Shown here: positions 19,038-27,500 of the stretch, piece after piece
Layout: each line of letters opens with the position of its first letter
Numbering within the stretch: position 1 is the first letter of the stretch
Assembly (NCBI GenBank): GCA_947476675.1
Contig: CANJRL010000010.1
Span: forward strand, 1 to 41,456
Direction: 5' to 3'
Length of the DNA stretch: 41,456 nt
Source of the DNA: Phycisphaerales bacterium
GTDB taxonomy: Bacteria > Planctomycetota > Phycisphaerae > Phycisphaerales > UBA1924
The notes under the pieces: model-generated
Database searches by the model: none
What the model saw: the letters and a program-made list of their open reading frames with translations, nothing else
Told to the model about the DNA's origin: nothing
Translations under genes and position numbers: made by a program

Positions 19038-19561
19038 GACTTGGCCTCGGAAGGTGAGATTGGGACAGGACGCTTGCGTCGCTCTGCCTCGCGCTTCGGC
19101 AGGATCTCTTTGAGCAGGAAGTTGTTCAGCGCCGTCAGATCAAACTTGTTCGCGGCGTTCCGATAGCCCGGACGATCGTTCGGTGATCGCTGCACTCCCT
19201 TCCGCTGCTGGATGGTCAGAAGCCCCGCAGCACGAAGCGACCGTGCCCATTTGCGCACCGTCGAATGACTAACACCCAAATCCTTGGCGAGGCTCTCCCA
19301 GTAAACCTGCGCGGGCCGGTCACCGTGTTGTCGCGCTGCGAGCGCGAGAATGAGCATTCGGTGGCGGGGATCGGAGAGCGGATGAGACGGGCCGAGGTAA
19401 CGACCGGCATAGATCACCGATCGAGGCACCGGGATGTAGTCCTTGACAAGCAGGTCCGAGAAAAACGGCTGGCCGGGACGACCAAGATGAGGGGTTTTCA
19501 TGCGGGGATTATCCGCTGCCCAGTCCTCATCGACGAGGATTTTCACCCGTTTTTTGTCCAC
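19034..19561 (-). CDS. Helix-turn-helix protein between hicB and hicA
   Basis: 175 aa from a GTG preceded by GATACT 5 nt upstream and no Shine-Dalgarno. The middle (about 55-125) is a winged-helix-type domain: RHRMLILALAARQHG, then VYWESLAKDLGVSHSTVRKWARSLRAAGLLTIQ in two parts, with the recognition helix in SHSTVRKWARSL. The pattern resembles helix-turn-helix proteins of plasmids and phages, including replication-type ones. Both ends are charged. The gene overlaps hicA by 4 nt, implying translational coupling. It could repress the locus in place of a HicB DNA-binding domain, or be an unrelated element gene; sequence alone does not settle this. Low GC suggests transfer. Confidence 0.6.
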   Translation of the reverse strand: MDKKRVKILVDEDWAADNPRMKTPHLGRPGQPFFSDLLVKDYIPVPRSVIYAGRYLGPSHPLSDPRHRMLILALAARQHGDRPAQVYWESLAKDLGVSHSTVRKWARSLRAAGLLTIQQRKGVQRSPNDRPGYRNAANKFDLTALNNFLLKEILPKREAERRKRPVPISPSEAKS

Positions 19562-19696
19562 CCACTAGTATCGTGAGTCACAGTTTTACTCTATGCTTTT
19601 ACATAGATGTCCCTTTTTCACCTCGCTGACTGGTCGACCAAGTACATCCAGCCTGCTCGAAAACGACCATGCAGATTTCCTGATATTAGTAATATG
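19562..19696 (-). promoter_or_regulatory. AT-rich gap with two inverted repeats between hicB and the HTH gene
   Basis: The gap is far richer in A and T than the rest of the window. It holds TCTATG-CTTTTA-CATAGA (19590-19607), just upstream of the GATACT box of the HTH gene, and ATATTA-G-TAATAT (19683-19695), directly after the hicB stop. Both look like possible operators for a dimeric regulator; the second could also be a hairpin. Confidence 0.4.
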
Positions 19697-19912
19697 TTAG
19701 GGTAGTTCCACCGTGGCGATTTCGAGTTGAGCCTCTTCGGGTATCTCGTCGCCGAACTGCTGGGCCACTTCCAGCCACGCTTCGATCGCGTGCCGGATGT
19801 TGCGGAGTGCCTCATCTCTTGTTTGGCCTTGACTGAGGCATCCTGGCAGGAATGGGACCTCAACGATCCACACGCCTGACTCGTCTTGATGCAACAACAC
19901 TTGCCTCTGCAT
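19697..19912 (-). CDS. hicB: HicB-like antitoxin lacking a DNA-binding domain
   Basis: 71 aa. The frame is open to a TTG at 19933, but the ATG at 19912 is preferred because TATCAT lies exactly 6 nt upstream. The partial RNase-H-like fold of HicB is clear in VWIVEVPFLPGCLSQGQTRD and EALRNIRHAIEAWLEVA, ending with EIPEE. Full HicB proteins are longer and carry a C-terminal helix-turn-helix or ribbon-helix-helix domain that represses the operon; this one has none. The partner toxin is likely the HicA-like gene downstream on the same strand, separated by a 175-aa helix-turn-helix gene. A free-standing HicB-family protein is the alternative. Confidence 0.7.
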   Translation of the reverse strand: MQRQVLLHQDESGVWIVEVPFLPGCLSQGQTRDEALRNIRHAIEAWLEVAQQFGDEIPEEAQLEIATVELP

Positions 19913-19918
19913 GACGCG

Positions 19919-19924
19919 ATGATA
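19919..19924 (-). promoter_or_regulatory. -10-like element of hicB, leaderless start
   Basis: TATCAT on the minus strand ends exactly 6 nt before the ATG at 19912. Confidence 0.45.
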
Positions 19925-19943
19925 GTCGTACAAAGAGCGTGCT

Positions 19944-21158
19944 TCAGAGCCGCCTGAGGGCCCCCACCAGCCCGTCGATGTGCTCCCGGGTGTGGGCGGC
20001 GGAGACCTGCACGCGGAGGCGGGCGTGGCCCTCGGGGACGACCGGGAAGCCGAAGCCGATGACGTACACCCCGAGGGTGAGCAGTTTCTGGCTCATGGCG
20101 ATGGCCCTGGCGGTGTCGTGGACGATGATGGGCAGGATGGCGGTGGGCGACTCGATCTCGGTGAAGCCGGCGGCGCGGATGCCGGCGCGGGCGTAGGCGG
20201 CGTTGTCGCGCAGGCGCTGGACGCGCTGCGGCTCGCGCTGGAGGATCTCGAGGGCCTTGTCGGCCGAGCAGGCGACGGTGGCCGGGAGGGCGTTGCTGAA
20301 GAGGGTGGGGCGGCCCCGCTGGATCAGCAGGTCGATGGCGGCCCTGGGGCCGGCGATGTAGCCGCCGGCGGCGCCTCCGAGGGCCTTGCCGAGGGTGCCG
20401 GTGAACATGTCGATCTTCGAGCCGGGCATGGACCAGTGCTCGTGGGTGCCTTTGCCGGTTGGGCCCATGACGCCGCGGCCGTGGGAATCGTCGACGATCA
20501 GCAGGGCGTCGAACTCGTCGCAGAGGGCGCGCATGGCGGGCAGGTCGGCGATGTCGCCCTCCATGGAGAAGACGCCGTCGGTGACGACCCAGAGCACGCC
20601 GGTGACGTCGCTGCCGGCGCGGGCTTCCTCGAGGCGGCGGCGGAGGTCCGCGAGGTCGTTGTGCTTGTAGACGGTTTTGTGCAGGCCCTTCTTGATGACG
20701 GTGGCGAGGCGGATGGAATCGATGATGGAGGCGTGGTTGAGTTCGTCGGAGATGATGATGTCGCCGGGCTCGCAGAGGGTGGGGAAGAGGGCCTCGTTGG
20801 CGTTCCAGCAGGAGACGAAGGTGTAGGCGGCCTGCTGATCGAGGAAGGAGGCGATGCGGCGTTCGAGGCGCTCGTGGGGGGCGAAGGTGCCGCAGATGAA
20901 GCGGACGGAGGCGGTGCCGGCGCCGTAGTCCCGGAGGCCCTGGTGTCCGGCCTCGACGACCTCGGGGTGGTTGGCGAGGCCGAGGTAGTTGTTGGAGCAG
21001 AAGCAGAGGACCTCGCCGTAGCCCTTGAGGCGGACGGTCGGGCCCATGGGGCCTTCGATCATCTGGAGGGACTTGAGTTGTCCGGTGGCCTTGAGGTTGG
21101 CGAGGATGCCCTCGGCGCGGGCGTGGAAGGAGGTCCGGGAGGTGGCGGCGGTGGTCAT
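19944..21158 (-). CDS. kbl: Glycine C-acetyltransferase (2-amino-3-ketobutyrate CoA ligase)
   Basis: 404 aa from the ATG at 21158; a 53-codon upstream extension is low-complexity and lies beyond a TACACT box 6 nt before this ATG. It is a fold-type I PLP enzyme of the alpha-oxoamine synthase family: NNYLGLANHPEV near 60, HNDLADL, DGVFSMEGD, DDSHGRGVMG with the cofactor His, and the Schiff-base Lys in TGTLGKALGG near 250. The N-terminal block LKSLQMIEGPMGPTVRLKG fits Kbl better than BioF. It converts 2-amino-3-oxobutanoate and CoA to glycine and acetyl-CoA in threonine breakdown. No threonine dehydrogenase gene is adjacent. Confidence 0.85.
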   Translation of the reverse strand: MTTAATSRTSFHARAEGILANLKATGQLKSLQMIEGPMGPTVRLKGYGEVLCFCSNNYLGLANHPEVVEAGHQGLRDYGAGTASVRFICGTFAPHERLERRIASFLDQQAAYTFVSCWNANEALFPTLCEPGDIIISDELNHASIIDSIRLATVIKKGLHKTVYKHNDLADLRRRLEEARAGSDVTGVLWVVTDGVFSMEGDIADLPAMRALCDEFDALLIVDDSHGRGVMGPTGKGTHEHWSMPGSKIDMFTGTLGKALGGAAGGYIAGPRAAIDLLIQRGRPTLFSNALPATVACSADKALEILQREPQRVQRLRDNAAYARAGIRAAGFTEIESPTAILPIIVHDTARAIAMSQKLLTLGVYVIGFGFPVVPEGHARLRVQVSAAHTREHIDGLVGALRRL

Positions 21159-21164
21159 GGGGGC

Positions 21165-21170
21165 AGTGTA
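21165..21170 (-). promoter_or_regulatory. -10-like element of kbl, leaderless start
   Basis: TACACT on the minus strand, 6 nt before the ATG at 21158. Confidence 0.45.
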
Positions 21171-21312
21171 TTGGGCGTCGCGGGGCAGTCGGGGCGTGTC
21201 GACGGGTGTCGGGGCCCGGCGACGGCTGTCGGCGGCGGTCGCTGGCTGGCGGTTCGTGTCCAAGGGGCGCATGGCGCTCTCACAGTCACCTGAGAGAGGA
21301 GAGCGCGTGGGA

Positions 21313-21394
21313 GGCATGTCCCCCGGTCTTTGCTGGCCATGCGCCGGCGAGGAAGGACCCCCACCCGTCCCTCCCGAGAGAGAGGGCTGCGCGG
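21313..21394 (+). repeat. Degenerate copy of the composite repeat
   Basis: GGCATG...TGCTGGCCATGCG, a middle arm, then CCACCCGTCCCTCCCGAGAG follow the order of the intact units at 27601 and 28831 with many changes, and the second half is missing. Confidence 0.5.
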
Positions 21395-21480
21395 TCTGCC
21401 CGGCCCCGGCGCCTCGCGGAGACGCAGCGGTGAGTCGGCAAACGCGGTGGCGTCGCCAGGCCGGTCGAACTGGCGATGCT

Positions 21481-22671
21481 TCAGCAGCCCGTGCCGAAGT
21501 AAGCGAGGACGATGTTGAGATCGGTGAAGTTCACGACGCCGTCGTGGTTCACGTCACCGGGCAAACCTTGGCCGCTCATACCGAAGGCGCCGAGAACGAT
21601 GTTGAGGTCGGCGAAGTTCACGGTGTTGTCGCCGTTGGCGTCCCCGGGGCAGACGGAGGCGGGGCGGGCGAGGAAGCCGTGGGTGGCGCCGTTGATCGTG
21701 CCGTAGCCGACGATCCAGCCGGAATCGTTGATCTGCGTCGCGACGAGGCCGCTCCAACCGGCCCCGCTGGCGTCGAGGAGATCGGTGAGATAGTGCATCG
21801 CCCCGTGGGTATACAGGAACGGGATGTACGCGTTGTAGACGGAGGTTCCGAGATTGCCGATGACCTCGCCGCGGTTGTTGATGGAGGTTCCGAAGGAGGA
21901 GTAGCCCCCGAGGGCGCCGAGGTCGGTCATGGCGCCGTTGGTCCACACGAATGCGTGCGTTGCGCCGTCTGCGCGCGTGGAATAGCCGGTGATCTGTCCG
22001 GCGTTGTTGATGGCGTACGCCTCGGTGTTGGAGGCGCGGCCGCCGCCCAGGTCGCCGATGTCGGTCATGGTGGCGCCCTGCATGACGAAGCCGTGCTCGA
22101 AGACGTAGACGAACTTGCCGCCGGTATTCCAGACGAATCCGAAGGATCCGACGATCTGGTCGGCGTCGTTGATGCCGCGGGCGACATCGACGTTGAGGGC
22201 GTCGAACGAGCCGAGGTAGGAGAAGCCCTGGTAGCCGCCGTCGCCGTTGCGTGCGCGGCCGACGATGTGCCCGTACTTGTTCATGGCGAGGCCGACGGTG
22301 GATCCGCCGTCGATGTTGCCAATCGGGGCGGCATGGCCGTTGGAGTAGAGGAGGGCCTGGTACCCGGGCCCGTAGCCGGTGGCGGCCACCTGTCCGCTGT
22401 TGTTGACGGCCATGCCGTAGGCGCCGCCGGGAAAGCCCAGCATCCCCAGGTCTTGGAAGACGCCGTTCGAGTAGATGAAGGCGTGGACCTCTCCGGTGGC
22501 GGTGACGGTCCCCGCGCCGGTGATCTTGCCGTTCTGGCTTACGCCGTAGGCCATCGCGTCGGCGAAGCCGCTGCCGGGCTGAAGATCGGTGATCGAGTAC
22601 ACCTGCGCGCGGCACGGGGCGGTCAGGAGCGCGACCGATGTTGCGACCATCAGGGTGACGGGGGATTTCAT
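21481..22671 (-). CDS. Secreted HAF-repeat protein with C-terminal dockerin-like repeats
   Basis: 396 aa; the ATG at 22671 has AAGGAGG 6 nt upstream, so the longer open frame is not used. Signal peptide MKSPVTLMVATSVALLTAPCRA. Residues 25-335 consist of about six repeats of the HAF type, each with 'HAF-x-(Y/W)-x-N-G-x(3)-D-L-G-x-L-G-G' followed by 'A-x-x-(I/V)-N-N-x-G-(Q/E)-(I/V)-x-G': HAFIYSNGVFQDLGMLGF, HAFVWTNGAMTDLGALGG. The end (about 340-396) carries two dockerin-like loops, GDANGDNTVNFADLNIVL and GDVNHDGVVNFTDLNIVL. Such proteins are exported beta-propeller-like surface proteins in planctomycetes. Function is unknown. A promoter with TTGCCC and TACGCT lies upstream. Confidence 0.8.
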   Translation of the reverse strand: MKSPVTLMVATSVALLTAPCRAQVYSITDLQPGSGFADAMAYGVSQNGKITGAGTVTATGEVHAFIYSNGVFQDLGMLGFPGGAYGMAVNNSGQVAATGYGPGYQALLYSNGHAAPIGNIDGGSTVGLAMNKYGHIVGRARNGDGGYQGFSYLGSFDALNVDVARGINDADQIVGSFGFVWNTGGKFVYVFEHGFVMQGATMTDIGDLGGGRASNTEAYAINNAGQITGYSTRADGATHAFVWTNGAMTDLGALGGYSSFGTSINNRGEVIGNLGTSVYNAYIPFLYTHGAMHYLTDLLDASGAGWSGLVATQINDSGWIVGYGTINGATHGFLARPASVCPGDANGDNTVNFADLNIVLGAFGMSGQGLPGDVNHDGVVNFTDLNIVLAYFGTGC

Positions 22672-23054
22672 GGAGGCCTCCTTGGAGTTCTCGGCCTGGA
22701 CGGGGCGGGAGGGGCCCGCCGCGGATCGCGTTCCCCCGTCGCCTCGCGACATGGCGAGCGTACGACAACGGCTCGCGTGGGCAAGGCAAAACCGGGGGCC
22801 GCGCGAATCTTCGCGCTGGCGAGCCCGCGAAGATAGGGCCATCCCTTGCGCGGGGCCGGGGCTGGCGCGTCCGGTTCGGGCGCGAGGCGGATGGGGCTGC
22901 GTCATCCGTTCGGAGGAGACGCGCCTGTCCGCGCGGGGCGTCACGGCGGGGTTGTGCTCGAACCATGTCGGGCGCCTGTCGGTTCTTGGCGGTACGGCCT
23001 GAGCAACCTGTCGGCGCACCGGATGGGTGGCGGCCGCGTAAGAGGATGAAGGCG
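22672..23054 (-). other. Divergent intergenic region, HAF gene / thyX
   Basis: 383 nt without a supported gene. It carries the Shine-Dalgarno and promoter of the HAF gene on the minus strand. On the plus strand I see no convincing -10 box before thyX, only a purine-rich stretch at the start. Confidence 0.5.
22757..22784 (-). promoter_or_regulatory. Candidate promoter of the HAF-repeat gene
   Basis: On the minus strand TTGCCC (22784-22779) and TACGCT (22762-22757) are 16 nt apart, giving a leader of about 80 nt. Confidence 0.45.
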
Positions 23055-23969
23055 ATGACGATGACCGAGATGCAACCGAGCGCGACGGGCTTCGAACGCG
23101 TGGGCACTCCCGACGGCGTCGAGATGGTGGACGTGATGGGCGGCGCCTCGCGCTGGGAGGCGCGGGTGCACGAGCACGGGTTCGTGGCGCTGCTCGACGT
23201 GATGCCGCGGCTCGTGCCCCGGGGGCAGACGGCGGACGGGGCGATCGTGCAGGCGGCGCGGGTTTCGTACGGGGTGGGGACCAAGCAGGTGAGCGAGGAC
23301 CGGGGGCTGATCCGGTACCTGCTCCGGCACAGGCACACCACGCCCTTTGAGATGGTGGAGTTCAAGTTCCACTGCGCGATGCCGATCTTCGTGGCGCGGC
23401 AGTGGATCCGGCACCGGACGGCGAGCGTCAACGAGTACTCCGGGCGGTACTCGGTGATGCCCGACCGCTTCTACCGGCCGGGGCTGGAGGACATCCGCAA
23501 GCAGAGCGCGACGAACCGGCAGGGCCGGGATGAGCCGCTGGACGCCGCGACCGCGGAGGAGTTCCTGGCGTTCCTGGCGGCGAGCGAGGAGCAGTACGCT
23601 CGGTACGCGGCGCTGATGGAGAAGGGGGTGGCGCGGGAGATCGCGCGGATCGCGCTGCCGCAGAGCCTGTACACGGAGTGGTACTGGAAGATCGACCTGC
23701 ACAACCTGCTGCGGTTCCTGTCGCTGCGGATGGATGCGCACGCGCAGAAGGAGATCCGGGACTACGCGGCGGCGATGCACGGGCTGATCGCGGGGATCGT
23801 GCCGGTGACGGCGGAGGCGTTCCGGGATTACGAGGTCGAATCGGTGCGGCTGACGCGGCTGGAGGTCGAGGCGATCCGGGCCGGGAAGGCCGAGATCGCG
23901 ACGGAGAACAAGCGCGAGCGGGCGGAGTGGGAGGCGAAGCGGAGAGACCTGGGGCTTTCGGAGGGGTGA
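23055..23969 (+). CDS. thyX: Flavin-dependent thymidylate synthase ThyX
   Basis: 304 aa from the ATG at 23055, chosen because GAGG sits 9 nt upstream; ATGs at 23046 and 23061 are also possible. The ThyX signature RHRTASVNEYSGRYS (about 119-133) matches RHRxxSxNExSxR, and HRHTTPFEMVEFKFH and ARQWIRHR are also typical. The enzyme methylates dUMP to dTMP using methylene-tetrahydrofolate, FAD and NADPH, replacing ThyA. The C-terminal half (about 225-304) has the conserved LYTEWYWKIDLHNLLRFLSLR block and then a charged helical tail. The length exceeds the usual 220-260 aa because of the tail and a 35-residue N-terminal extension. It stands alone, followed by a repeat. Confidence 0.9.
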   Translation: MTMTEMQPSATGFERVGTPDGVEMVDVMGGASRWEARVHEHGFVALLDVMPRLVPRGQTADGAIVQAARVSYGVGTKQVSEDRGLIRYLLRHRHTTPFEMVEFKFHCAMPIFVARQWIRHRTASVNEYSGRYSVMPDRFYRPGLEDIRKQSATNRQGRDEPLDAATAEEFLAFLAASEEQYARYAALMEKGVAREIARIALPQSLYTEWYWKIDLHNLLRFLSLRMDAHAQKEIRDYAAAMHGLIAGIVPVTAEAFRDYEVESVRLTRLEVEAIRAGKAEIATENKRERAEWEAKRRDLGLSEG

Positions 23970-23970
23970 G

Positions 23971-24021
23971 ACCCCTCGCCCCGACGCTGCGCGACGACCC
24001 TCTCCAACGAGGGGAGAGGGT
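23971..24021 (+). repeat. Partial copy of the composite repeat between convergent thyX and rnhA
   Basis: It contains only the second half of the unit: a GACGCTGCGCGACGACC arm and the stem CCCTCTCC-AACGA-GGGGAGAGGG. Placed between two convergent stops, it may act as a shared transcription end. Confidence 0.7.
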
Positions 24022-24025
24022 GGGA

Positions 24026-24487
24026 TCAAGGGTCGTTGTTGACGAGAGCCTGACGTGCGGCGACGGCGAGTTGGTCGCATCGCTCGTTCTCGGGATGCTC
24101 GTTGTGGCCTCTGATCCAGTGGAAGCGGAGGGTGTGGGCGGCGCGGAGGTCGTCGAGGATTCGCCAGAGGTCCTCGTTCTTGACGGGTTTCTTGTCCGCG
24201 GTGCGCCAGCCGCGGGCCTTCCACTGGTCGAGCCACTCCCGAAGGCCCTTGAGGACGTACTGGCTGTCGGAGGTGAGGTCGACGTCGCTGGGCCTGCTGA
24301 GGGCGCGGAGGCCCTCGATGACGGCCGTGAGTTCCATGCGGTTATTGGTGGTGTCGGCCTCGGCGCCCGCGTGCTCGCGGCGCTTGCCGGTGGCGGGGTG
24401 AACGAGGATGTAGGCCCAGCCGCCCGGCCCCGGGTTGCCGGAGCAGGCGCCGTCGGTGAAGAGGTGGACGTTGGGCCGGTCGTGCAC
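24026..24487 (-). CDS. rnhA: Ribonuclease HI
   Basis: 153 aa from a GTG start. The catalytic residues of RNase HI are present: D12 in [16 protein letters not shown]52 in [14 protein letters not shown]74 in [12 protein letters not shown] and D138 in ERCDQLA, with the catalytic-loop H128 in [10 protein letters not shown]. It removes RNA from RNA-DNA hybrids such as primers and R-loops. The basic handle region ([16 protein letters not shown]) that helps hybrid binding is retained. Length is standard. A TACACT box 8 nt before the GTG suggests a leaderless transcript. The start codon is only 40 nt from that of the divergent purL gene. Confidence 0.93.
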   Translation of the reverse strand: MHDRPNVHLFTDGACSGNPGPGGWAYILVHPATGKRREHAGAEADTTNNRMELTAVIEGLRALSRPSDVDLTSDSQYVLKGLREWLDQWKARGWRTADKKPVKNEDLWRILDDLRAAHTLRFHWIRGHNEHPENERCDQLAVAARQALVNNDP

Positions 24488-24495
24488 GCGTGGCG

Positions 24496-24521
24496 AGTGT
24501 AGTGGCCGGGGGCCGTATCAT
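24496..24521. promoter_or_regulatory. Back-to-back -10 elements of rnhA and purL
   Basis: TACACT on the minus strand (24501-24496) serves rnhA and TATCAT on the plus strand (24516-24521) serves purL. Only 14 nt lie between them, so the -35 region of each promoter would overlap the -10 of the other. Neither has a recognisable -35 hexamer. Confidence 0.45.
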
Positions 24522-24527
24522 CGTCGC

Positions 24528-27500
24528 ATGGCGATGACGGCGGAGTCGGCGAGCGTGGCAACCGCGGCTCGGAAGGTGCACAGAATCGAGGTCCATCCCA
24601 AGGCGTCGGCGGGCGACCCGCGGGGCGAGGCGGTCCTTCGGGACGCGGCGGCGCTGGGGGTGAAGGCGCGTGGAGTGCGGAGCGCGCGGGTGTACCTGAT
24701 CGAGGCGGCGCTGGCGCCCGAGCAGGTGGAGAGGGTGCGCGCGGCGCTGCTGACGAACCCGGTGCTGGAGGAATCGGCGCTGGGGGCGGCTCCGGCGGCG
24801 GAGGGAGCGGAACTGATCGAGGTGCACCCTCTGCCGGGGGTGATGGACCCGGCGGCGCAGACGGTGCGCGAGGCGGTGATGGAGTTGACGGGCGTGGCGG
24901 ATGCCTCGGTGTCGACCGCGGAGCGATACGAGTTGGAGGGCGTGACGGAGGCCGAGGCGGGGCTGGTGGCGGCGCGGCTGCTGTCGAACGCGGTGATCCA
25001 GCGGGTGCATCGCGAGCCTCACTGGCCCGGGGCGCTGCCGCGGGGCTCTGCGCAGGAGCAGCCGATCCGGCGCGTCCCGGTCACCGGGCTGGCGGACGCG
25101 GACCTGGAGAGGCTGAGCCGCGAGGCGCACCTGTTTTTGGATCTGCACGAGATGCAGGCGGTGCGGGCGTACTACCGGGAGGCGGGGCGCGAGCCGACGG
25201 ACATCGAGCTCGAGACGCTGGCGCAGACGTGGTCGGAGCACTGCGTGCACAAGACGCTCAAGAGCACGGTGACGTACCGGCGCACCGGGGGCGGCGCGGC
25301 GATCCCGGGGCTGGATGCGCCCGACGAGCGCGGTGCGCGGCCCGGGCACGAGTTCCACGCCGACGGGTCGGTGACGATTCGCAACCTGCTCAAGAGCACT
25401 GTGGCGGCGGCGACGTTCGAACTCATCGAGGACGGGGTCGACTGGACGCTGAGCGTGTTCAAGGACAACGCCGGGGTGATCGCGTTCGACGACGCGACGG
25501 CGGTGAATATCAAGGTCGAGACGCACAACCACCCCAGCGCCATCGAGCCCTACGGCGGGGCGGCGACGGGCGTGGGCGGGTGCATCCGCGATGTCATCGG
25601 CACCGGGCTGGGCGCGAAGCCGATCGCGAACACGGACGTGTTCTGCGTGGCGCATCCGGACTCGTTCGTCGAGGGCGAGACGCTGCCGCCCGGGTGCCTG
25701 CACCCCCGGCGCACGCTGACGCGGGTGGTGGCCGGGGTGCGGGACTACGGCAACCGGATGGGCATCCCCACGGTGAACGGGGCGGTGGCGTTCGACGACC
25801 GGTTTGTGGGCAACCCCCTGGTGTTCTGCGGGTGCGTGGGCGTGATGCCGCGGGACAAGATCCGGGGGGCGGCAAGGCCGGGCGACCTGATCGTGGCTCT
25901 GGGAGGGCGGACGGGGCGCGACGGCGTGCACGGGGCGACGTTCAGTTCGGCGGAACTGACGGACACGCACGCGGATGAGTTCGCGCACGCGGTGCAGATC
26001 GGCAACGCGATCGAGGAGAAGCGGCTGCTGGACGCGATCCTGCGGGCGCGGGACGCGGCGGGCGGGCCCCTGTACAGCGCGATCACGGATTGCGGCGCCG
26101 GGGGCTTCAGTTCGGCGGTGGGCGAGATGGGCGAGGAGATCGGCGCGGAGGTGGACCTCGAAAGGGCGCCGCTGAAGTATGACGGGCTGACCTACACGGA
26201 GATCTGGATCAGCGAGGCGCAGGAGAGGATGGTGCTGGCGGTTCCCGAGGAGAGGCTCAAGGTCCTGGCGCGGATCTGCGAGGAGGAGCGGGTGGAGTGG
26301 TGCGTGCTGGGGCGCTTCGGCACCGAGGCAAAGGAGTTGGTGCTGCGCTATCGGGGCGCGGAGGTCGGGCGGCTCGGGATGGATTTCCTGCACGATGGCC
26401 TGCCGACGCCGGTGCGCGAGGCGGTGTGGCCGGGCGAGCGGGCGGCGGGGACGATGCCGCCGAGACCTCGGGCGATGCGGCCCTCGGCGCTCAAGGACGC
26501 GCTGACGGCGCTGCTGGCGAACCCGAACATCGCGAGCAAGCGGTGGATCGTGCGGCAGTACGACCACGAGGTGCAGGGCGCGACGGTGATCAAGCCCCTG
26601 GTGGGCGCCGCGGGTGAGGGTCCCGGGGATGCGGCGGTGGTCTCGCCGGTGGCGGGCTCGCCGAGGGCGCTGGCCATCGGGTGCGGGCTGGCGCTGGGGC
26701 TGGGCGATGACGCGCAGGGGGGCGACCCGTACCAGATGGCGCTGGCGGGTGTGGACGAGTGCGTGCGGAACCTGGTGTGCGTGGGGGCGGACCCATCGCG
26801 GATCGCGATCCTCGACAACTTCTGCTGGCCGAGCTGCAAGAAGCCGCGGAACCTGGGGGCGCTGGTGAGAGCGGCGGCGGGTTGCTACGACGCGGCGAAG
26901 GCGCACCGCGCGCCGTTCGTGAGCGGGAAGGACTCGCTGAACAACCAGTTCGCGCTGGCGGACGGGAGGACCATCGAGATCCCGTACACGCTGCTGATCA
27001 CGGGGGTGGGGATCGTGCAGGACAAGCGGCGCTGCGCGACGTCGGACGCCAAGCGGGCCGGGAGCGCCCTGGTCATGGTCGGCGAGACGCAGGGGAGGCT
27101 CGGGGGCTCGCAGGCGTTCGCCATGTGGGGCGCGGAGGGCGAGGCGGCGACAGCGCCGAGCGTGGACCTGCGCGCGGGGTGCGCCGCGGCCGGGGCGGTG
27201 GCGCGGGTGATCCGCGAGGGGCTGGTGCTCGCGGCGCACGACTGCTCGGACGGGGGGCTGCTGGTCGCGGTGGCCGAGATGCTGATCGGCGCCGCGCCGG
27301 CGGGGCAGAAGGCCGGGCTGGGCGCGGAGATGGATCTCTCGTTGCTCCCCCGGTGCGTGCGTTGCCCGGGGGTCGACACGTTCGTGGACGGGTTCGAGGA
27401 ATCGCCCTCGCGCTACGTGTTGGAGGTGGGCGTGGAGCACCTGGAGGCGGCGCAGATGGTGCTCGCGCAGGCGGGGGTGCGGAGCGCGGTGGTGGGCCGC

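Larger units (their letters stand above)
21159..21480 (-). other. Intergenic region with a degraded composite repeat and a hairpin
   Basis: 322 nt with no supported gene. It contains the kbl -10 box, a degenerate copy of the composite repeat (21313-21394) and a hairpin at 21450-21479 just after the HAF gene stop (GCGTCGCCAG with CTGGCGATGC). That hairpin has no T-run, so terminator function is uncertain. Confidence 0.5.

Noticed and set aside
19944-21158. BioF (8-amino-7-oxononanoate synthase)
   Set aside because: The N-terminal block and overall pattern fit Kbl better and no other biotin gene is nearby; the two families are close, so a small doubt remains.
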